14,084 bases of DNA from positions 1 through 14,084 of the forward strand of contig CAJNDS010001563.1 in NCBI GenBank assembly GCA_905221605.1. Reading direction: 5' to 3'. The position numbers and the translations under genes are program-made. The notes under the pieces were generated by a model. That model was not told the origin of the DNA. It saw only the letters and a program-made list of their open reading frames with translations, and did no database searches. The DNA is from Symbiodinium natans. Lineage: Eukaryota; Sar; Dinophyceae; Suessiales; Symbiodiniaceae. Shown here in pieces: positions 1 to 6,768 of the stretch. The stretch's first letter is position 1. Each line of letters opens with the position of its first letter.

Positions 1-874
1 TTTCCCGAAGCGTGCTGCAAGGAATAGAAGAGACAGGAAGCAAGGAGACGGAATCACAAAATAAGGCGCAAAGCTGTACATATCATCTCTCCCTTGTCTC
101 TCCCTATTCCCTTTCGAACTAGAAAAAAACCATTCTTGCTTTTCACAGATAGGTTCCCTCTCTCCTCTTCAGGAAATCCCCTTTCCCTTATGTTGCTTTT
201 TGAAGCGAATAATAAAAATAGCAGATAAGAAGAGAGGAAAGGGTCAATTTCCCTCCCTATCTCTTATGTTGCTTTTCCTTCTTGTGGGGTGTCCCTGTTT
301 CTCTTGAAGATGCAGAAAACGATTGAAAAGGACACCCGTTCCATCGCCCATGTGTAGGGAAAAAGAGAGAGAATCATGAGCATCAGCTGGGCTTGCTGCC
401 AATCCAACATGGGCGTCCCTTTTAATCGCATTCTGTGTCCTTTTTTCTCGCTTGAAGATGCAGAAAACGATCCAAAATCACATCTGTTGGAGGAAGAGAG
501 AAGGAGAGAGGAGAGATACCAAGGATTGCATATTTAATGGGAAGAGCAAGGAAGAGAATAGAAGACAGATGAATAGAGAGGGAGAGACAAAACAAGGCGC
601 AGAGAAGATGGCACTCTTCTTTATCTATTCTCTCTCCCTTGTTTCTCCCTTCCCTCTTTCTTTTCGAAATGAGAAAAACAAAAAGGAAGAACTATGAGAA
701 GGAGAAGAGTAAGGAAAGGAACAGAAGAGATAGGCCGAGAGGATGAATATGATGGAGTATTATGGAAAGGCTCACGCGCAAGGAGTCACCCTCTGCTTAC
801 CTTTCCACTGCTTTATCATATGAGTTCCTTTCTTGTGTTTTATCAGTTAAAAGGAAGCAGAAGAGCAGGGAACA
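1..874. other. Non-coding purine/pyrimidine-skewed region with degenerate internal duplications
   Basis: No convincing gene is seen. The sequence alternates GA-rich and CT-rich stretches. A 21-bp segment beginning cttgaagatgcag occurs exactly at 303-323 and 452-472. A looser direct duplication links about 27-130 with about 570-680: both have a GA-rich part, then an aaggcgca motif, then ctctcccttg followed by a CT-rich run ending near ttcga. Short plus-strand open frames at 452-697 and 694-885 are rich in Lys, Arg and Glu, as expected from purine-rich DNA, and lack globular character, so they are not called as genes. Confidence 0.6.
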
Positions 875-2994
875 GCAAAAATTGAGCCCAACATTTTAGG
901 ACCAGGCCTTGCGACCTGACTCTTTGGAGCAAATATCGATTCCAAAATCTTAGGGACCAGGGCTTGCGATGTTACTCTTTGGAGCAAGAAATGAGCCCAA
1001 AATCTTAAAGACCGGGGCTTGCGATTTCACCTTTTGGAGCAAATACTGGGCCCAACATCTTAGGGACCAGGGCTTGCAATTTGACTCCGTGGAGCACAAA
1101 TCGACCCCGAAATCTTAGGGACCAGGGCTTGCGATTTGACTCTGTGGAGCACAAATCGACCCCGAGAACTTAGGGACCAGGGCTTGCGATTTGACTCTTT
1201 GGAGCAAAAATCGACCCAAAAATCTAAGGGACCAGGGCTTGCGATTTTACTCTTTGGCGCAAAAACTGGGCCCCAAATCTTAGGGACCAGGGCTTGCGAT
1301 GTCACTCTTTGGGGCAAAATTGAACCCAAAGTCTTAGGGACCAGGGCTTGCGATTTGACTCTTTGGAGCAAAAACTGGGCCCAAAATCTTAGGGACCAGG
1401 GCTTGCGATGTCACTCTTTGGAGCAAAAAATGAACCCAAAATCTTAGGGACCAGGGCTTGCGATTTGACTCTTTGGAGCAAAAACTGGGCCCCAAATCTT
1501 AGGGACCAGGGCTTGCGATTTGACTCTTTGGAGCAAAAATTGAACCCAAAATCTTAGGGACCAGGGCTTGCGATTTGACTCTTCGGAGCAAAAACTGGGC
1601 CCAAGATCTTAGGGACCAGGGCTTGCAATGTCACTCTTTGGAGCAACAATGAATGCAAAATCTTAGGGACCAGGGCCTGCGATTTGACTCTTTGGAGCAA
1701 AAATTGAACCCAAAATCTTAGGGACCAGGGCTTGCGATTTGACTCTTTGGAGCAAAAACTGGGCCCAAGATCTTAGGGACCAGAGCTTGCGATGTCACTC
1801 TTTGGAGCAAAAACTGAACCCAAAATCTTAGGGACCAGGGCTTGCGATTTGACTCTTTGGAGCAAAAACTGGGCCCCAAATCTTAGGGACCAGGGCTTGC
1901 GATGTCACGCTTTGGAGCAAAAAACGAACCCAAAATCTTAAGGACCAGGGCTTGCGATGTCACTCTTTGGAGCAAAAATTGAACCCAAAATCTTAGGGAC
2001 CAGGGCTTGCGATTTGAATCTTTGGAGCAAAAACTGGGCCCCAAATCTTAGGGACCAGGGCTTGCGATGTCACTCTTTGGAGCAAAAAATGAACCCAAAA
2101 TCTTAGGGACCAGGGCTTGCGATGTTACTCTTTGGAGCAAAAACTGGGCCCCAAATCTTAGGGGAGCAAAAATTGAACCCAAAATCTTAGGGACCAGGAC
2201 TTGCGATGTCACTCTTTGGAGCAAAAACTGGGCCCCCAATCTTAGGGACCAGAGCTTGCGATGTCACTCTTTGGAGCAAAAATTGAACCCAAAATCTTAG
2301 GGACCAGGGCTTGCGATTTGACTCTTCGGAGCAAAAACTGGGCCCCAAATCTTAGGGGCCAGGGCTTGCGATGTTACTCTTTGGAGCAAAGATTGAACCC
2401 AAAATCTTAGGGACCAGGGCTTGCGATTTGACCCTTTGGAGCAAAAACTGGGCCCAAAATCTTAGGGACCAGGGCTTGCGATATGACTCTTTGGAGCAAC
2501 TGGGCCCAAGATCTTAGGGACCAGGGCTTGCGATGTCACTCTTTTGGGCAAGAAAATGAGCCCAAAATCTTAGGGAGCAGGGCTTGCGATTTGACCCTTT
2601 GGAGCAAAAACTGTGCCCCAAATCTTAGGGACCAGGGCTTGCGGTTTGACTCTGTGGAGCAAAAATTGAACCCGAAATCTTCGGGACCAGGGCTTGCGAT
2701 TTGACTCTTCGGGGCAAGAAATGAGCCCAAAATCTTAAGGACCAGGGCTTGCTTTGGAGCAAAAAACTGAGTCCAAAATCTTAGGGACCAGGGCTTGCGA
2801 TTTGACTCTTTGGAGCAAAAACTGGGCCCCAAATAATAGGGACCAGGGCTTGCGATGTTACTCTTTGGGGCAAGAAATGAGCCCGAAATCTTAGGGACCA
2901 GGGCTTGCGATGTTACTCTTTGGGGCAAGAAATGAGCTCAAAATCTTAGGGACCAGGGCTTGCGACGTCACTTTTTGGAGCAAAAACTGTGCCC
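875..2994. repeat. 55-bp tandem satellite, about 38 copies
   Basis: The core accagggcttgcgat recurs at nearly constant spacing (for example 901, 956, 1011, 1066, 1121, 1176, 1231, 1286, all 55 apart), later drifting to 54-56. Each unit carries the conserved parts cttagggaccagggcttgcg, then atttgactct or atgtcactct, then ttggagcaaaaa, then a variable end. Two end types dominate, ctgggccccaaat and ttgaacccaaaat, and they often alternate. Shortened units lie near 2160 (most of the core missing) and 2750. The absence of stops in several frames on both strands follows from the repeat period and does not indicate a protein. Confidence 0.95.
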
Positions 2995-3460
2995 TAGTAT
3001 TGGGGGGAGGAGGGCTCGTGATTTAGTATTGGGAGGAGGCCCGGGCTCGCAAAAGAGTATTGGGGGGAGGCCCGGGCTCGTGATTTAGTATTGCGGGAGG
3101 CCCGGGCTCGTGATTTAGTATTGGGGGGAGGCCCGGGCTCGTGATTTAGTATTGGGGGGAGGCCCGGCCTCGTAATTTGGAGGCCGGGCTCGTGATTTAG
3201 CCCGGGCTCGTGATTTAGTATTGGGGGGAGGCCCGGGCTCGTGATTTAGTATTGGGGGGAGGCCCGGCCTCGTAATTTGGAGGCACGGGCTCGTGATTTA
3301 GCCCGGGCTCGTGATTTAGTATTGGGGGGAGGCCCGGGCTCGTGATTTAGTATTGCGGGAAGGCCCGGGCTCGTAATTTAGTATTGGGGGGAGGCCCGGG
3401 CTCGTGATGTAGTATTGGGGGGAGGCCCGGGCTCGTGGTTTAGTATTGGGGGGAGGAGGA
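2995..3460. repeat. 31-bp GC-rich tandem satellite, about 15 copies
   Basis: The unit reads roughly gtattggggggaggcccggg followed by ctcgtgattta. Copies of cccgggctcg are spaced 30-31 bp (3071, 3101, 3132, 3163). A larger block of about 100 bp, including a shortened unit lacking the gtattgggg part, is duplicated (start points 3181 and 3281). The array directly abuts the 55-bp satellite on its left and the AT-rich foldback array on its right. Confidence 0.93.
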
Positions 3461-4435
3461 TGCCCCAGCCCCCACCCCCCATTTGGAAATAGATGAATTA
3501 ATTGAATTAATTGAAATAGTTGAATTAATTCAATTAATTCAATTAATTGATTTATTTCCAAAGGGGAGGTGCAAATTAATTGAATTAATTGAATTAATTC
3601 AGTTATTTCAATTAATTCAAGTAATTCATTTATTTCCAAATGGGGGGGATTCCCCAGCCCCCACCCCCCCCCCTTGGAAATAAATGAATTAGTTGAATTA
3701 ATTGAATTAATTGAATTAATTCAATTAATTCAATTAATTCAATTAATTCATTTATTTCCAAAGGGGAGGTGGAATTAATTGAATTAATTGAATTAATTAA
3801 ATGATTTTTATTAATTCAATTAATTCAATTAATTCAATTAATTCAATTAATTCAATTAATTCAATTAATTCAATTAATTCAATTAATTCAATTAATTCAT
3901 TTATTTCCAAATGGGGGGGATTCCCCAGCCCCCACCCCCCCGCTTTGGAAATAAATGAATTAATTGAATTAATTGAATGAATTCAATTAATTCAATTAAT
4001 TCAATTAATTCAATTAATTCAATTAATTCAATTAATTCATGTATTTCCAAAGGGGGGGTGGAATTAATTGAATTAACTGAATTAATTCAATTATTTCAAT
4101 TAATTCAATTAATTCAATTAATTCATTTATTTCCAAAGGGGGGGGAGGGGTGGGGGCTGGTGAATCCCCCCATTTGGAAATAATTGAATTAATTGAATTA
4201 ATTGAATTAATTGAATTAATTGAATCAATTCAATTCATTCAATTAATTCAATTAATTCCACCCCCCCCTTTGGAAATAAATGAATTAATTGAACTAATTC
4301 AATTAATTCAATTAATTCAATTAATTCAATTAATTCAATTAATTCAATTAATTCATTGATTTCCAAAGGGGGGGGGGTGGGGGCTGGGGAATCCCCCCCA
4401 TTTGGAAATGAATGAACTAATTGAACGAAACTATT
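3461..4435. repeat. AT-rich foldback satellite with G/C-run linkers (left block)
   Basis: Modules start with tttggaaataaatgaatta, continue as 9-bp gaattaatt units, switch to the reverse complement caattaatt, and end with attcatttatttccaaa. Each module is therefore a near-perfect inverted repeat (for example 3482-3562, 3674-3762 and 3944-4051). Modules are joined by linkers of G or C runs with the core attccccagcccccacc. The linkers lie in this orientation at about 3641-3673 and 3912-3943, and in the opposite orientation at about 4138-4173 and 4368-4401. Open frames here encode only Leu-Ile-Glu-Leu or Ile-Asn-Ser repeats and are artefacts. Confidence 0.92.
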
Positions 4436-5146
4436 TAAACTATCGCGGCTCGATTTGGCCAAATTTTGCCGGGCAGCCTGCGGGCAAAATTTGGCCAAAT
4501 CGGGCTGCTCTTCGTATGCCATGAGAAATGCGCGGCTCGATTTGGCCAAATTTTGCCCGGAGGCTGCCCGGCAAAATTTGGCCAAATCGAGCCGCGCATT
4601 TCTCAGCGCGTACGACGAGCAGCCCGATTTTTCCAAATTTTGCCCGCAGACTGCCCGGCAAAATTTGGCCAAATCGAGCCGCGATAGTTTAAATAATTTC
4701 GGGCCTCCAGAAAGGCGCGGCTCGATTTGGCCAGATTTTGCCGGGCAGTCTGCGGGCAAAATTTGGCCAAATCGGGCTGCTCGTCGAACGCGATGAGAAA
4801 TGCGCGGCTCGATTTGGCCAAATTTTGCCGGGCAGCCTCCGGGCAAAATTTGGCCAAATCGAGCCGCGCCTTTCTGAAGCCCGAAATTTTTAAACTATCG
4901 CGGCTCGATTTGGCCAAATTTTGCCGGGCAGCTTCCGGGCAAAATTTGGCCAAATCGGGCTGCCCTTCGTATGCGATGAGAAATGCGTGGCTCGATTTGG
5001 CCAAATTTTGCCCGAAGGCTGCCCGGCAAAATTTGGCCAAATCGAGCCGCGATAGTTTAAATAATTTCGGGCCTCCAGAAAGGCGCGGCTCGATTTGGCC
5101 AAATTTTGCCGGGCAGCCCCCGGGCAAAATTTGGCCAAATCGAGCT
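4436..5146. repeat. Nested palindromic satellite, eight hairpin modules
   Basis: Eight modules, starting near 4445, 4531, 4617, 4715, 4803, 4898, 4987 and 5083, each pair an arm cggctcgatttggccaaatt with its reverse complement around a short GC centre. The spacers are also shared and inverted. One type (gctgctcttcgtatgcc, then atgagaaatg) appears reversed near 4600. The other (gatagtttaaataatttcgg) near 4681 and 5050 appears as its reverse complement near 4873-4898. The array interrupts the AT-rich foldback satellite. Long open frames on both strands encode repeated Lys-Phe-Gly-Gln-like motifs and reflect the palindromy only. Confidence 0.93.
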
Positions 5147-5660
5147 GGGGGGGTGGGGTCTGGGGAATCCCCCCCATTTGGAAATAAATGAATTAATTGA
5201 ATTAATTGAATTAATTCAATTGATTCAATTAATTCATTTATTTCCAAAGGGGGGGGAGGGGTGGGGGCTGGGGAATCCCCCCATTTGGAAATAAATGAAT
5301 TAATTGAATTAATTGAATTAATCGAAATAATTCAACTAATTCAATTAATTCAATTAATTCAATTAATTCATTTATTTCCAAAGGGGAGGTGGAATTAATT
5401 GAATTAATTGAATTAATTCCAATTAATTCCAATTAATTCAATTAATTCAATTAATTCAATTAATTCAATTAATTCAATTAATTCATTTATTTCCAAAGGG
5501 GGGGGTTCAATTAATTCAATTAATTCAATTAATTCAATTAATTCAATTAATTCAATCAATTCAACTAATTCAATTAATTCCACCCCCCCTTTGGAAATAA
5601 ATGAATTAATTGACTTAATTGATTAAATTCATTAAATTCCAGGGGGGAAAGTGGAAATTA
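5147..5660. repeat. AT-rich foldback satellite with G-run linkers (right block)
   Basis: This is the same repeat family as 3461-4435, resumed after the palindromic array. Linkers with the ctggggaatcccccc core lie at about 5147-5176 and 5249-5283, both in the orientation seen at 4138 and 4368. The array decays after about 5600 into variant units (gaatttaatgaattaaattc). Confidence 0.9.
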
Positions 5661-5689
5661 AGGAATTTAATGAATTAAATTCTGTCTGT

Positions 5690-5822
5690 GCAACCCTACA
5701 GGACCTAAAATAGGGTCTATTTGGAACATGGCTCTTGTGAATAAGTATACGTTTTGGGGCCTGTTTTCCTCTTGTAAATACGATTCCCAGCTTCCAAATA
5801 GACCCTATTTAAGCTGCACAAC
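5690..5822. repeat. Short foldback element
   Basis: The 19-bp arm aaatagggtctatttggaa (5708-5726) is repeated as its reverse complement at 5792-5810, separated by about 65 bp. The outer flanks tgtgcaac (near 5688) and gctgcacaac (5813-5822) are also partly inverted. This could be a small non-autonomous foldback element or a decayed hairpin intron-like element. No coding capacity is seen. Confidence 0.7.
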
Positions 5823-5864
5823 CCCCCCCCCCCCTCCCCCCCCCCCCCCCCCCCCCCCCCCCCC
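5822..5864. repeat. Poly-C tract, 43 bp with one T
   Basis: Thirteen C, one T at 5835, then twenty-nine C. It abuts the foldback element at 5690-5822. Length accuracy is doubtful because homopolymers of this size are error-prone in sequencing. Confidence 0.95.
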
Positions 5865-5888
5865 TGGAGCCCCGCAAAAAAGTCGATT

Positions 5889-6004
5889 CAAGATGGCTTC
5901 CAAAGAATAAGTTCCCGAATGACCGCGCCTGTTTTTGAGGCCCCTGAAGCCCCTCAAACGACTCAAGAACTCAAGATGGCTTCCAAAGAATAAGTTCCCG
6001 AATG
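5889..6004. repeat. 33-bp direct repeat pair
   Basis: The segment beginning caagatggcttccaaagaat and ending ttcccgaatg occurs identically at 5889-5921 and 5972-6004, 83 bp apart. The sequence between them contains a further near-repeat (cccctgaagcccctcaaacg). Confidence 0.9.
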
Positions 6005-6005
6005 G

Positions 6006-6168
6006 AAACATGTGGTTAACAAATCCATTCTGTTGACCACGTTGGTTTTCTTGTCCGCTCGAAACAGAAACATGTGGTTGACAAATCCATTCTGTTGACC
6101 ACGTTTGGTTTTCTTGTCCGCTTGAAACAAACACATGTGGTTAACAAATCCATTCTGTTGACCACGTG
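6006..6168. repeat. 62/63-bp tandem repeat, three copies with hairpin core
   Basis: Three copies start near 6008, 6070 and 6133. Each contains catgtggtt(a/g)aca and, nine bases later, tgttgaccacgt, which are near inverted complements and could form a hairpin of about 13 bp. The third copy is truncated after the hairpin. The minus-strand open frame across it (5805-6134) is a by-product of the near-63-bp period and the C tract. Confidence 0.9.
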
Positions 6169-6288
6169 CCTAGAGAAGAAGGAGGTTGGATATTTTTCCT
6201 AATGGTGTGGGACCCAATGGGCGGGTGGGTATTCCCCTGTGGCCTTGAAAGCTGCTCAACTAGTGAATGCTTGGACCAGAGATGCTGA
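6145..6288 (+). CDS. Possible exon-like open frame, unrecognised
   Basis: An open frame running from the last hairpin repeat to a TGA at 6286-6288 includes EEGGWIFFLMVWDPMGGW and a Cys-rich end (CSTSECLDQRC). It directly precedes the first CCCTAAA tract. Its aromatic, hydrophobic composition differs from the surrounding repeats, so it may be an upstream exon of gene A, but I found no donor that matches the next segment. It could equally be chance. Confidence 0.2.
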   Translation, partial: QIHSVDHVPREEGGWIFFLMVWDPMGGWVFPCGLESCSTSECLDQRC

Positions 6289-6376
6289 ACCCTAAACCCT
6301 AAACCCTAAACCCTAAACCCTGAACCCTGAACCCTAAACCCTCCTCAACCCTAAACCCTAAACTCTCTAAACCCTG
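6289..6376 (-). repeat. CCCTAAA telomere-type tract
   Basis: About twelve 7-bp units, several variant (CCCTGAA, CCTCAA, CTCTAA). On the plus strand the repeat reads CCCTAAA. It is internal to the window, so it is interstitial and not a chromosome end. Confidence 0.92.
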
Positions 6377-6398
6377 TGCTATGCCGGCCCCTGGTGAG

Positions 6399-6768
6399 TC
6401 ATGAGGAGCGTTTTGGTCCCGCCCCGCGCTTCTTCTTCTACCGGCACCCGTCAGATCTGACACTGGAGGAAAACTTCGTTCAGCGTTTGTAGGGTTCAAG
6501 GCTTGGGGTTTAGGGTACAGGGTTTGGGGTTTAGGGGGTTTAGGGCTTCGGGCTTAGGGTTTGTGAGTGGTTTAAGAACCCCAAACCCTAAACCCTAAAC
6601 CCCAAACCCTAAACCCTAAACCCCTTGTAGGGTTTGGGGCTTACGAGGTTTAGGTTTCCTGGAGGAAGACTTCGCTCATGTGGCTGGAGCTCTCGAAGTT
6701 GCTCGCACTTTGGGACGCCGGTTGATCCTTCCCAACAACATGAACTGCCGAAACGCGGTCGCCCAAAG
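6399..6768 (+). CDS. Gene A exons at 6399-6484 and 6654-6768
   Basis: The first segment encodes HEERFGPAPRFFFYRHPSDL and continues LTLEENFVQ. A GT donor at 6485 (after one base of a codon) and a TTTAG acceptor ending at 6653 join it in phase to FLEEDFAHVAGALEVA and RTLGRRLILPNNMNCRNAVA. The 169-bp intron is made of TTTAGGG and CCCTAAA repeats. The two sides of the splice are similar to each other (LEENFVQ and LEEDFAH; about 17 of 20 bases), which could be a short tandem duplication that the intron has split. The second segment ends at CAAAG|GT (6768). This region carries the glycosyltransferase-like motif. Confidence 0.55.

Noticed and set aside
1060-2928. Open frames of 60-130 codons on both strands in the 55-bp satellite
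   Set aside because: They arise because a 55-bp unit with few stops shifts frame each copy; the products are repeats such as SQALVPKILGS and have no globular content.
875-2994. CRISPR-like regular repeat spacing
   Set aside because: The whole 55-bp unit is conserved, with no unique spacers; it is a tandem satellite.
3316-5432. Open frames of up to 214 codons in the foldback and palindromic satellites
   Set aside because: Both strands are open in mirrored fashion because the DNA is palindromic; products are low-complexity Leu-Ile-Glu or Ala-Lys-Phe-Gly-Gln repeats.
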